Shown here piece after piece: positions 27,986-36,444 of a stretch of 64,000 nt of DNA. The first letter of the stretch is position 1, and every line of letters begins with the position of its first letter. The notes beneath the pieces were generated by a model. The model did no database searches, was not told the origin of the DNA, and saw only the letters and a program-made list of their open reading frames with translations. The stretch is from assembly GCF_030646015.1 (NCBI RefSeq), contig NZ_JAUSLT010000019.1, positions 1-64,000 on the forward strand, in the 5' to 3' direction. Source of the stretch: Bradyrhizobium sp. GTDB taxonomy: Bacteria > Pseudomonadota > Alphaproteobacteria > Rhizobiales > Xanthobacteraceae. The position numbers and the translations under genes are program-made.

Positions 27986-28592
27986 TGTCGAAACGCAAAT
28001 TAAGACCTTCCTGAAAGGCGCTGAAAGGCTTGCGATTCTTGAACTGACGGAGATTTCGAACACCAAGGCAACGCTGCGGATAACGGAGCAGTATCTATCG
28101 ACGATCATGGCCTGGGCCCGGAAACATCGCCAGGCGCGCAAGGTCCTGATCGTCCTGGAAGAAGCGCACACCATCATTCCGGAAACGTTCAGTTCGGGTT
28201 TCGATGGCGACACCCAGTGGGTTGTCAGCCGCATCGGTCAAATCGCGTTGCAGGGCCGCAAGTATGGCGTGGGCTTGCTCGTCATTAGCCAGCGCACGGC
28301 CCTGGTGAGCAAGACGATCCTTTCCCAATGCAATACCTTCCTGACGCACAGCCTCATCGACCAAACCAGCCTTACGTTCCTTGAAAGCGTTTACAGTTCG
28401 CAGCACGTGCGCTCGATTCCAAACCTGGGACGGTTTGAATTCCTGGCCGCGGGCAAGGCGATCAAAGCCGAGCGGCCGATTCTTCTCTGCCGGCCGTTCG
28501 ACCAGGCAAAGAAGGATGCCAGTGACGCGCTGAGACAACCACCGCCGGCGCCCCCGGGGCTAGCGCAGCCTGAACAAAGCATATTTGGCTAA
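27986..28592 (+). pseudogene. herA: HerA-type ATPase, 5' end lost at the insertion sequence
   Basis: The remaining ~200 residues are the C-terminal part of a HerA/DUF87 hexameric translocase: Walker B in KVLIVLEEAHTIIP, the sensor/arginine-finger region IALQGRKYGVGLLVISQR, and SQCNTFLTHSLIDQTSLTFL. The Walker A half is gone; the frame upstream of 27986 belongs to the insertion sequence. A SIR2-domain gene follows 19 bases later, so this was a HerA-SIR2 anti-phage NADase pair. Confidence 0.85.
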
Positions 28593-28611
28593 CTGATTTC
28601 GGAACAAGACA

Positions 28612-29085
28612 TTGATTGACCCTTTAACGGCCCTGGCGTTTTCGATCTACGAGAACAAGGGCGTCTATTGCCTGCTGCTCGGCTCGGGCGTTTCGCGACC
28701 GTCCGAAATCCCCACAGGCTGGGAGATAACACTCGACCTGGTGCGCCGGGTGGCCGCATTGCGAGGCGTGACCAACGAGCCGGATTGGGCAGCTTGGTAC
28801 AAGGCTACATTTGACACGGACCCAAGGTATTCAGAACTGCTCGACGAACTAGCAAGCACGCCAGACGAACGGCGATCGGTGCTGCACAGTTATATCGAGC
28901 CCAATGCTGACGATATCGCGGCCGGCAGGAAAATCCCTACCCGCGCTCACCAGGCGATTGCGCGGATGGTAGCGGCCGGTCACGTGCGGGTTATCACGTC
29001 GCGAAGTACATCTCGCAACCGCCCAATCGACGTCTCATCCGGAAACTTTCCGCATGTGATCGAACCGGCGGAGGCATTTGGCTGA
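28612..29085 (+). pseudogene. SIR2-domain defence effector, 3'-truncated
   Basis: The N-terminal NAD-binding part of an anti-phage SIR2 protein is clear: YCLLLGSGVSRPSEIPTGWEI, then TRAHQAIARMVAAGHVRVIT. The family continues TNFDRL..., with catalytic Asn and later His, but here the sequence changes to SRSTSRNRPID and stops, so catalytic residues are missing. Probably starts at TTG (28612). With the headless herA just upstream this is a dead HerA-SIR2 system; intact ones deplete NAD on infection. Confidence 0.8.
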
Positions 29086-29512
29086 GAACGTGAGCTCAGC
29101 GACAACTGCACATATGAACTATGCGGCATCGATACTCCTCGGGCGACGCGAAGACTTCGCGTCCTATCATAGCTGACCCAGCAGGGCATGAAACCTGCCT
29201 TTTGATAGAACGACAGACCTGTCAGACCTAAACTCCGCTTGTTAGCCGGTTCGACGGCTCAGCGAGTGGCTTTTGAACCAGGGAAGCAGATCATTGGATA
29301 AACCGCTGTCACATGGTTTCGCTTGCGGCTAGACCAGATCGTAAAACGCAACCTGCTCGCGCGGGTCGATTGAAGAATCAGGGCCACAGCGCGTCGTCCG
29401 GTAGAGCTTTTAGATATTGCTTCGCTTTTTATCGAAACGGAAACCACCAGCCTGACCGGTGCCGTCGGAGAAAAAAACGACGTTTTGTTGCATGCTGGCC
29501 CCGAGAAATATC
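29086..29512. other. About 430 bases without a recognisable gene
   Basis: Between the truncated SIR2 gene and the 3' end of capV. Only short, low-quality frames are present. It may contain the end of whatever element truncated the SIR2 gene, but no ends were recognised. Confidence 0.35.
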
Positions 29513-30493
29513 TCAGTGATAGAAAATCGGCTTTGGCGGCTGATGGTTCAGCATTTCCAGGACACGCGGATTATTGCTAAGAGCTTGATAGCAACCATCT
29601 GCCATCCCGAGCAGGGTTTGCCGCCGGTTGCCGGTCGCAAGATCCAAGCCGAGATCGGAGATCTGTTCGGGCGAAGGCTGTTCGTCAAATCGGACGTAGC
29701 GGTCCGCCAACTGATGCTTCAGCATGAAGTCGACAAGCTGTTGTTGCGAGGACAGGATGGTGGAAACCAGCCTTCCGTTCTCGAGCCAAAGCTTCTGTCC
29801 GAAGTTACGGCCCAGGGAGCTCGGCAGCGAGAACTTGCTCGTCGTGGTGCCGATGCTGAGAACGCTGATGTCCTTGATGTCCTGATCCAGGAATTTGACC
29901 GCTTCGTGCACGGCACACATGTCAGGCGCGTTCGCGACTATGCCACCGTCGACAAAGTTGCTGTTTTCGAGCCTGGCCATCGGGAAATACAGCGGTGCTG
30001 CCGAAGTCGCCATCGCGACATCCACCGCCGAGAGTTTGTGGTCGTTCAGAAAATTCTGGTGGTGGGCAGTCTTGAACATTTGGACGCTGCCCTTCGTCAT
30101 ATTGACCGAAGGAATCAGCAACCTGGTCCGCGCATCGCCGAGCTTGGTGTCCTTCCCCACGACGGCCTCGATCTTTTCCCTCAGAACGGTGCCGTCGTAT
30201 TTCGGTTGCCGCCATTGTGCCCAGCGCGCCCTTAATTTGGCCACGCGACCTCGCGGCGGCTCACCCCGGGTGAAGATCTCCTCGCCGTGGTCGAGGAACA
30301 TCTTCTTGATCGACTCGGCGCTTTTGCCCAGAGCCAGACCGAGCGCGATCACACCCCCGATCGAGGTCCCCGCAATGAGGTCAAAGCAATCGCCGATCGG
30401 GCGCTGCGCCTGTTGTTCGAGCCGAGCCAATACCGTGCTGGTAAACAACCCCCGATAGCCGCCACCGCTCAAGGCAAGTATCTGAAAAGGCAT
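29513..30493 (-). CDS. capV: CBASS effector: patatin-like phospholipase CapV
   Basis: A 326-residue patatin. The oxyanion loop is GGGYRG (10-15), the nucleophile S44 lies in GTSIG, and the catalytic Asp is D182 in VDGG. FKTAHHQNF and MATSAAPLYFPM are typical of the CBASS branch. In known systems CapV is switched on by 3'3'-cGAMP and degrades inner-membrane phospholipids, killing the infected cell. It is transcribed divergently from the CD-NTase-Cap2-Cap3 genes across a 190-base promoter region, whereas in many loci it is co-directional. AGGA lies upstream of the ATG. Confidence 0.93.
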   Translation of the reverse strand: MPFQILALSGGGYRGLFTSTVLARLEQQAQRPIGDCFDLIAGTSIGGVIALGLALGKSAESIKKMFLDHGEEIFTRGEPPRGRVAKLRARWAQWRQPKYDGTVLREKIEAVVGKDTKLGDARTRLLIPSVNMTKGSVQMFKTAHHQNFLNDHKLSAVDVAMATSAAPLYFPMARLENSNFVDGGIVANAPDMCAVHEAVKFLDQDIKDISVLSIGTTTSKFSLPSSLGRNFGQKLWLENGRLVSTILSSQQQLVDFMLKHQLADRYVRFDEQPSPEQISDLGLDLATGNRRQTLLGMADGCYQALSNNPRVLEMLNHQPPKPIFYH

Positions 30494-30684
30494 GAATAAT
30501 TCCTATCTTGGGTTCTCCCGGGCTGGCTCGGGTTGCGAACCTGGAACCCCGCTCCTATATGGATGTTCGGTTTATGTTCTGCAAGTTTTGAGCGACTCAG
30601 GTAGAAGTTGTTAACCGCGCGGTTGTGCGAGTTGGGGGCCGCCCCCCGCTCAAATCTCCCTCGCTCAAAGAGGTGAGGACAACC
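30494..30684. promoter_or_regulatory. Divergent promoter region of the CBASS locus
   Basis: Separates capV (minus) from the nucleotidyltransferase gene (plus). No clear palindrome or consensus promoter was recognised. GAGGTGAGG near its right end is the ribosome-binding site of the nucleotidyltransferase. Confidence 0.45.
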
Positions 30685-31833
30685 ATGGCAAACGTCGCCA
30701 AACTGCTCCATTCCAACGGTGATGCACCGTCGTTCCTGAAGAACCTTCAACTGGACGATAACGGCCACTCCGAATTGAAGGCCGCCCGGGCAAAGGTGCG
30801 CCGCTGCCTCAGAGCCGAATTCGCCAAAGCCAGCAAGGCCGAGTTCGGTGTTACGGTGCAACCGCGGTTTTTCACCCAGGGCAGCTACGCCTACAAGACT
30901 ATCAACGAGCCGGCGTGGACGCCGCCTCAGCAAAAAGATCTCGATGACGGCGCCTATCTTCCGATGACTTTCGTTCAGGGGGCCAAACCGTCGGTGGCCG
31001 CAGCGGCCTTCTTCACGGTAGTTGACCGCGCGCTGCAGGAACTTGCGAAGACCGAGGGATGGAAATTCGTCAGGAAACCTACTTGCGCCCGCCTGATCAT
31101 TTCAAACGATGCGCACATTGACGTCCCCCTATACGCCATTCCCGACGCGCAATTCATGCTGCTGGAAAAAGCCCTGCAAGCGCGCACATTCGATGGAGCA
31201 TTGGACGCGCGGGCGGACAGCATCGATCGTTGGGACGCCCTACCGTCAGATTGCGTTCTGCTGGCTCATCGCGAGGAAGGCTGGAAGGCCTCCGATCCGC
31301 GCAAGATTCATGATTGGTTCGTCGATGCGGTCGAACTTTACGGCGAACGGCTGCGCCGGGTTTGCCGTTACCTGAAGGCATGGCGCGACCACAATCGACC
31401 TCACCTAGATGGAGTATCGTCAATCCTGCTGATGGTTTGCGCGTGGGAAGCTTTTGAAGATCTGGGTCGGCCGAACGTCCCGGACCGCGATGATAAGGCT
31501 CTGCTGAGCGTAGCCGAGCGCCTTCCCCGATTGCTGGCTGGTCCCGTCTGCAGTCCCACCGACCCGGACGAGAAGATCTGCGCGCGGCTTGACGATGATG
31601 ATCGGCGCGTGGCGGTCCAGATGGCCGGCCAACTCCAGGCGACGCTGACCGAGATCGTCGAGAAATGCTTCGACCCCAATGAGGCAGTCCGGCAGCTTAA
31701 CGGCCTGTTCGGAGACCGGATCCCCGATCGCATCGACCTCGTCGACGTAACCAAGGCGGCGCACGCCGAAGTGCGCTCTCATCCCGTGAGAATTGCGGCC
31801 GCACCCGAGGTTGGTAAATCGGTAAGTGCCTGA
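30685..31833 (+). CDS. CD-NTase of the DncV type (cGAMP synthase), CBASS sensor
   Basis: A 382-residue cGAS/DncV-like nucleotidyltransferase. QGSYAYKT contains the Gly-Ser loop (66-67), DLDDG supplies two catalytic acids (D85, D87), and AHIDVPLYAIP supplies the third (D146). GSYAYKTINEP...PPQQKDLDDG closely resembles V. cholerae DncV, so 3'3'-cGAMP is the likely product. Start chosen at the ATG after GAGGTGAGGACAACC; a frame open from 30625 is probably not used. It overlaps cap2 by 8 bases. On infection it would make the messenger that activates CapV. Confidence 0.93.
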   Translation: MANVAKLLHSNGDAPSFLKNLQLDDNGHSELKAARAKVRRCLRAEFAKASKAEFGVTVQPRFFTQGSYAYKTINEPAWTPPQQKDLDDGAYLPMTFVQGAKPSVAAAAFFTVVDRALQELAKTEGWKFVRKPTCARLIISNDAHIDVPLYAIPDAQFMLLEKALQARTFDGALDARADSIDRWDALPSDCVLLAHREEGWKASDPRKIHDWFVDAVELYGERLRRVCRYLKAWRDHNRPHLDGVSSILLMVCAWEAFEDLGRPNVPDRDDKALLSVAERLPRLLAGPVCSPTDPDEKICARLDDDDRRVAVQMAGQLQATLTEIVEKCFDPNEAVRQLNGLFGDRIPDRIDLVDVTKAAHAEVRSHPVRIAAAPEVGKSVSA

Positions 31834-33517
31834 GAAGCGCACAAAATCCCTTTGCGGCATACACGATGCTTTCTTGCAGCGCAAATTCGCGCGAGACTAC
31901 TCGTGGACGGGACTGCACTACAAAGGCGTCCTTGACGAAACGGGCCTGAAGATACCGGTTGTTGTTTCAGTCAACGATCTCGATTTCGTAACGCCCCCGG
32001 TCATCAAGCTTGTCGATCCCGAAGCGGGATCTTCCGGCCAGATACCGCATGTGCTGCGATCCGACGGCACGTTCTGCTATATGGACGGACAGGCGATCGT
32101 CCTTGACCGCTACAAACCCGCGGAGACCATCATTCAATGCCTTGAGCGTGCGGACAAGGTCATAAGGGACGCCGTCAACCGCCGTCTTGACGAAGACCTC
32201 GGCGGCGAGTTTGGCGCCTATTGGTCGGACGGCACCGTGTTGGTCGATTTGCCGGAGGATTTTGAGGGCGACGCGGAAATTCAGTTCCTGCAATTCGACA
32301 AAAATTCCGAGCGCCAGAAAATACTGATCTCAAACGGCAAGTCCAAGTTCCTGTCGCTCCACAAACGAAATGATCGCCTGGACCCCGATCCAGAGGGATA
32401 TTTGTGTCCGGTATTTTGCGTACCGGTGCTCTCGTTTGATCCGAAGCAATCTTGGCCACCCAAGAATTTGGCCGAGTTTAACGCTTGGCTGCAGCAGGTC
32501 GCCCCTGCGACACTGGGGAAACTCGAGGAGGCGTTCACCCGATCCAAGGGGCACGGACAATGGATATGCCTGTCGGCACGGAACGGGCGGTTCTTCGTGT
32601 CGGCGGAAATCGGAAAGGCGTACAGGACGCCGGAATTCCTGACGAACAGACGCGCCCAACTAGCCCAGACCCTCCAGCATATCGAGGGCGCCGTGGAGAT
32701 TTCCGGCTACGTGGGGGTGCCGGTCGACGAAGGATATGTGTTTTCGAGGAATTTAGGTGACATGAACAGTCTGGCCGGAAAGAGGATCCTACTTATCGGT
32801 TGCGGTACCATCGGCGGTTTTTTGGCCCAGCAACTCGGTCAGAGCGGTGCCGGCGCCGGCGGAGGCAAATTGACCCTGGCCGACAATGACACCCTCAAGG
32901 GCGCAAATCTCGGTCGACACCTGCTCGGGGCTCCGTATCTCGACCGCAACAAAGCGGAGGCCTGTGCCGATTTTCTGAAGGAGCAACTTCCCCACCTGGA
33001 GATCGCAAGCATCGCCGGGTCGATCCAGGCCAACATGGAGGTTCTGTCCCGTCAGGACCTTGTGATCGATGCAACCGGGGATGAGGCGCTATCGATAGCC
33101 ATCAACGAGCTTGCCGTCGGCAAGCGGCCGACTTTTCCGCCGGTGCTGTTTTCGTGGCTGGAAGGAAACGGTGCCGCCGCTGTCGCCTTCATTGCGGGCG
33201 ATGCAGATCTTGCCTGCTTGAAATGCCTCAAAACAGATTTGGCCGGCATACCTCGTTTCCGTCTCCTGAAAGGCGATACTGAGCTCAAGACCGGCCGGAA
33301 TCTTGCGTGTGGCGACGCTCACTTCATTCCGTTCCCGGTCTCCAGAGCAGCCGCAGCTGCAAGCCTCGCCTGCGACGTGGCTCTGGATTGGGCTAATGAG
33401 GGCGAGGGTCACAGATGGCGATCGATAACGCTTGACCACCATCGCGCCAACCGAATTGATGACCGCAACCCGAAACGGCTGGCCACTTGCCCCGCGTGTG
33501 GCGATTCCGCCCGATGA
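31826..33517 (+). CDS. cap2: Cap2, E2-E1 fusion of type II CBASS
   Basis: A 563-residue ubiquitin-conjugation-like enzyme. The N-terminal E2-like domain has its predicted active Cys at C84 in LRSDGTFCYMDG. The C-terminal ThiF/E1 domain has the nucleotide-binding LLIGCGTIGGFLAQQ (about 324-338), LTLADND, and the E1 Cys pair C464/C467 in CLKCLKTD. CPACG near the end resembles the structural Zn site. Cap2 conjugates the C-terminus of the CD-NTase to cellular targets and primes it. Start is GTG overlapping the CD-NTase stop by 8 bases. The ATGA overlap with cap3 makes a coupled three-gene unit. Confidence 0.93.
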   Translation: MPEKRTKSLCGIHDAFLQRKFARDYSWTGLHYKGVLDETGLKIPVVVSVNDLDFVTPPVIKLVDPEAGSSGQIPHVLRSDGTFCYMDGQAIVLDRYKPAETIIQCLERADKVIRDAVNRRLDEDLGGEFGAYWSDGTVLVDLPEDFEGDAEIQFLQFDKNSERQKILISNGKSKFLSLHKRNDRLDPDPEGYLCPVFCVPVLSFDPKQSWPPKNLAEFNAWLQQVAPATLGKLEEAFTRSKGHGQWICLSARNGRFFVSAEIGKAYRTPEFLTNRRAQLAQTLQHIEGAVEISGYVGVPVDEGYVFSRNLGDMNSLAGKRILLIGCGTIGGFLAQQLGQSGAGAGGGKLTLADNDTLKGANLGRHLLGAPYLDRNKAEACADFLKEQLPHLEIASIAGSIQANMEVLSRQDLVIDATGDEALSIAINELAVGKRPTFPPVLFSWLEGNGAAAVAFIAGDADLACLKCLKTDLAGIPRFRLLKGDTELKTGRNLACGDAHFIPFPVSRAAAAASLACDVALDWANEGEGHRWRSITLDHHRANRIDDRNPKRLATCPACGDSAR

Positions 33518-33966
33518 TCTTCCTTACCGGCGCCCGGCTTGTGACGCTGACTGACGAGGTCACAGAGCAGATCCAAAGGTTCACCCAGCCTCCGGAAGCC
33601 GATCTAGAGGCCGGCGGCATATTGCTCGGCTCATACCGCGGTCCTCATGTCGAGATTCTGCAGTGCACCACGCCGATGCGTGAAGACTCACGGACCCGAT
33701 TTAGCTTTGTTCGCCGAGATCCTGGCCATCAGCGCGCGGCGGACTCGGCCTGGAGAGCAAGCGGTCGAACGGTCAATTTCGTCGGAGAATGGCATACTCA
33801 TCCAGAAGATTATCCGAAGCCGTCCAACGTCGACCGAAACACTTGGGTGGAGCAAATGCGGAGACGTCAACACGACGCCCTGATTTTCCTCATAGCCGGC
33901 CGCGCCACATTCTATTGCGATCTAGGCCAAAACAACCGGTTGATGAACATGACCGTTGTTGGCTAA
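33514..33966 (+). CDS. cap3: Cap3, JAB/JAMM isopeptidase of type II CBASS
   Basis: A 150-residue metalloprotease. The JAMM motif is complete: E32 in LEAGGILLG, H94 and H96 in EWHTHPED, then S104 and D107 (SNVD). Cap3 cleaves the Cap2-made CD-NTase conjugates and so limits CBASS activation. The ATG overlaps the cap2 stop by four bases (ATGA), which decides this start over an upstream in-frame TTG. Last gene of the plus-strand unit; the palindromic repeat array follows 75 bases later. Confidence 0.93.
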   Translation: MIFLTGARLVTLTDEVTEQIQRFTQPPEADLEAGGILLGSYRGPHVEILQCTTPMREDSRTRFSFVRRDPGHQRAADSAWRASGRTVNFVGEWHTHPEDYPKPSNVDRNTWVEQMRRRQHDALIFLIAGRATFYCDLGQNNRLMNMTVVG

Positions 33967-34040
33967 GTCGGTCCGAACGTAAGTAATAAAACTTAGTTAC
34001 GATCAATACCGACTAGTTTTTGTTAGAATCCCATCCAGCC

Positions 34041-34155
34041 GCAGACTGATAAGCATTTGCTCGAAAGCTTATCAGTCTGCGAACTGATTCCATTTGCTCC
34101 AAACCTTATCAGCTGGCGAGCTGACTCCATTTTGCGTACTACTTCATCAGTCGGG
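34041..34155. repeat. 32-base palindromic unit, three tandem copies (37-38 base period)
   Basis: The first copy (34045-34076) is perfect and its stem extends to 13 pairs (GCAGACTGATAAG with CTTATCAGTCTGC). The second (34083-34113) and third (34120-34151) are degenerate in one arm but keep the ATTTGC-type spacer and the right TTATCAG or TCATCAG arm. The array sits between the convergent 3' ends of cap3 and the DUF4365 gene. No T-tract follows any stem, so it does not look like a terminator. Confidence 0.75.
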
Positions 34156-34220
34156 ACTAACCCTGTTTCGGCGAACAGATAGATTTCGGTACGGCGGCCT
34201 GCGCGTTCCTCAGCTTGTAT

Positions 34221-35774
34221 TCAACTGGTCTGTGCTTGCCTATCCAACTTCAAACTCCGCGGATCGAGCAACCAGGTTATGCCTCGAGCTTCGCCTTGGT
34301 CGAAGCCGTACTCCTCAAGATCTTCGACCATCGGACGAACGTCGAGCGCCTCAAACTGCACCGAGCGGTATCGCCAGACGGGATCGTCCGATTGTTCAAA
34401 AGTTATCTTCGCACTGTAAGTCAAGCTCGTGCCGCCCAATGAGCATGTGCGGAAAACGAGACCTTCAAGAGAGCGCGCTCCATAATCGCCATCAAAACTT
34501 TGGAATTCCAACCGGGTTTCTGGTTTGGGACTGAGAAGCATTTCGACCGCAACCTGCGCTTCATCAGCCGTCCAGATTTCGTCAAAATTGAAACTTCCGC
34601 TCGAAACAACACCGGCCTTCGACAAGAGCATTTGCCAGCCGTCTAGAAATTTGCTGATCGCGGGAAGCTGTTCGACGTAGGGGCCACTGAGCAGATCGCC
34701 CAGCGGCAGCGTGATGGATGGAATTCGTGAATTGCCCGATATTGTGAGCTCGGCCTGGCCCCGTGCCATGAGCGAGAGCGCTCGCGCGAGCTCCGCATGG
34801 TGTTCTAGAGAGCGCTGAACATCATCCAGACCACGTTCAGTCTCAAACTTCGCGCCGCTGCGTGTGATCCGAATAAGGAAATCGGCATGCCGGATCAGCA
34901 GCTCCGGGCCATCGGCGGCTTCGATAGGCGGACCGATGAACACCATGGCATCGAACCGCGCGGCCTGTCCGAACCCTGCTCCTCGGATCGATACGATGCA
35001 GGAACCCAGACTCGGGGGCGTAAGAACCAATTCGCTTAGATCATCGAATAGCGTGCCTCGATATGGGAGCCGGATGTCAAATCGCGTATCGAAAACGCGA
35101 AACTCCTTAGGCTTCAGCGGAGTTAGTCCGAGCAGCACATTGTTTAAGTGCTGCGGCCCTTCGATAAATGCGATGGCTTCGGCTTCAAATCTTCCCTTTT
35201 CATAGCCAAGCTCAGCGAGCTGCCTCTGCTTTTCGATGGTGTAAGCTGCTGAATCCACCCGGCAGATGGAGGTAAGCGCTTCTAGTAAGCCCTCCGCGGT
35301 AGGCTCGAAGCGCGTTCCCAGCTTCTCGTAATCGTAGCTGACGTCTGCCTTGTTGATGTCATACGCCTCGTTGGCTTCAGCCAAGCGAAGTCTCTTCAAC
35401 ACCTTAGCGAGCTCATCGCCAATGAGATGAACCAGATAGCCAGACTGGAACTTGCCTTCTTGGCTTATTCGGAAGACGACGATGACGGAGGGATGCGCAT
35501 CCTTCGCGAGCCGATCTACGGCGGAGAGGCTTAACCGAACTCGGCTGTTCGTTCGCCCGACCGTTGATTTCAATTGCACACGGACCGCTTTGGCCTGCTG
35601 CTGATCTAGCGCTACGCCATTCCCGAAGTGCTCCACCGGAAATTCGACGAGAAAATCCCAACCCATCACATCGACTGTGGTTTTGTTGCAGATCAGATCG
35701 GCCTGCGCACATAGGAGCTGGAACTGTTGTTCCCCGATATGACCGATGCGTTCCGGCTCGAGGTCGCGTCCCAT
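34221..35774 (-). CDS. DUF4365 nuclease-like protein with long C-terminal region
   Basis: A 517-residue protein. The N-terminal 150 residues fit DUF4365, a restriction-endonuclease-like fold: E15 in GHIGEQQFQ, D in VMGWDFLVEF, and VQLKST as the QxK element. The remaining ~350 residues are unfamiliar, with beta-rich stretches such as LVLTPPSLGSCIVSIRGAG; they may be a sensor. GGAG precedes the ATG. A stand-alone gene between CBASS and the NADAR pair, in a position typical of solitary defence genes. The nuclease assignment is moderate; its target is unknown. Confidence 0.65.
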   Translation of the reverse strand: MGRDLEPERIGHIGEQQFQLLCAQADLICNKTTVDVMGWDFLVEFPVEHFGNGVALDQQQAKAVRVQLKSTVGRTNSRVRLSLSAVDRLAKDAHPSVIVVFRISQEGKFQSGYLVHLIGDELAKVLKRLRLAEANEAYDINKADVSYDYEKLGTRFEPTAEGLLEALTSICRVDSAAYTIEKQRQLAELGYEKGRFEAEAIAFIEGPQHLNNVLLGLTPLKPKEFRVFDTRFDIRLPYRGTLFDDLSELVLTPPSLGSCIVSIRGAGFGQAARFDAMVFIGPPIEAADGPELLIRHADFLIRITRSGAKFETERGLDDVQRSLEHHAELARALSLMARGQAELTISGNSRIPSITLPLGDLLSGPYVEQLPAISKFLDGWQMLLSKAGVVSSGSFNFDEIWTADEAQVAVEMLLSPKPETRLEFQSFDGDYGARSLEGLVFRTCSLGGTSLTYSAKITFEQSDDPVWRYRSVQFEALDVRPMVEDLEEYGFDQGEARGITWLLDPRSLKLDRQAQTS

Positions 35775-36014
35775 TCAAAGCTCCATATCGCGAGCTGCAA
35801 ACCAAATTGATCGGCGCACGTCAGGGTAAGACGTCCAACCATTGGACTCTTAAGGTTCTGGAGATGCGGTTCGAACTCGTCAATGCAACTCAAACCGCAC
35901 TCGGTGGAGAGTTCTCGTGAAATCCTCGGAAGAGCAAGGGTGGCGCAATTTTCGGAAAGCGGAACGACCTCCCGACTCCTGGATGAGCTGCCGATTGACC
36001 GAAGAAGAGCTCCC

Positions 36015-36431
36015 TCAGTCGCGAGAGACGAGATCCCCGAGATCACGTAGGAAGGTTAGCAGCTTGTTCAGTCCCTCTGGTGATCCATCCCATACGCCGG
36101 AAACCGCTTTGGCGAGCTGCTCCTTTCCGTTGTCGATTTGCTGCGAACTATCGACCGCGAGGCGTTTTTTTGCATAATTGCATAACTTGACCAAAGTCGG
36201 GGTGAGCCTTGGCGGCCTCCGGCTCAGGGCGCGATGAACGCTCGACTGGTCCACGCTGACTAATCTGGCCAGCGCAGAATCGCCTAAATTAAGCTCGTTT
36301 TTGAGCTTTTCCACCCAAGCAACCGCCTCGACTGCTCCCTCCTCGGGGCTGACGGGCCGTCCAAGAATACTTTTAATTTCATCTTTTCTGCGCGCCACTT
36401 TTATGCAATAATGCAGAAAGTAGATATTCAC
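36015..36431 (-). CDS. HTH regulator next to the NADAR gene
   Basis: A protein of up to 138 residues with a likely helix-turn-helix: LGDSALARLVSVDQSSVHRALSRRP, where the recognition helix follows SVDQ. The longest frame starts at an ATG at 36431, but its first eleven codons run through the operator at 36401-36415, so a GTG at 36398 may be the real start. It is divergent from the NADAR gene, with starts about 14 to 45 bases apart, so it probably represses itself and the NADAR gene. A second copy of the operator lies inside its own coding region. Confidence 0.7.
   Translation of the reverse strand: MNIYFLHYCIKVARRKDEIKSILGRPVSPEEGAVEAVAWVEKLKNELNLGDSALARLVSVDQSSVHRALSRRPPRLTPTLVKLCNYAKKRLAVDSSQQIDNGKEQLAKAVSGVWDGSPEGLNKLLTFLRDLGDLVSRD
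36171..36185. promoter_or_regulatory. TGCATAATTGCATAA site inside the regulator gene
   Basis: Matches the reverse complement of the site at 36401-36415 at 14 of 15 positions. Its place within the 3' half of the regulator gene suggests a looping or roadblock operator. Confidence 0.45.
36401..36415. promoter_or_regulatory. Operator-like site in the divergent start region
   Basis: TTATGCAATAATGCA contains TGCA-ATAA-TGCA and lies between the regulator and NADAR start codons, where a repressor could block both promoters. Confidence 0.5.
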
Positions 36432-36444
36432 AAGGGGGTCGGTG

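Noticed and set aside
26870..27990. Target-site duplication around the insertion sequence
   Set aside because: Bases flanking the two inverted repeats do not match under either plausible choice of end.
28980..29189. Small minus-strand frame after the SIR2 relic
   Set aside because: No start signal and no family; most likely chance.
34045..34076. Bidirectional terminator between cap3 and DUF4365 genes
   Set aside because: No T-tract on either side, a 14-base loop, and copies elsewhere are not at gene ends.
34041..34155. CRISPR array
   Set aside because: Only three units with a 37-38 base period and no unique 30-base spacers; the units are adjacent palindromes and no cas genes are present.
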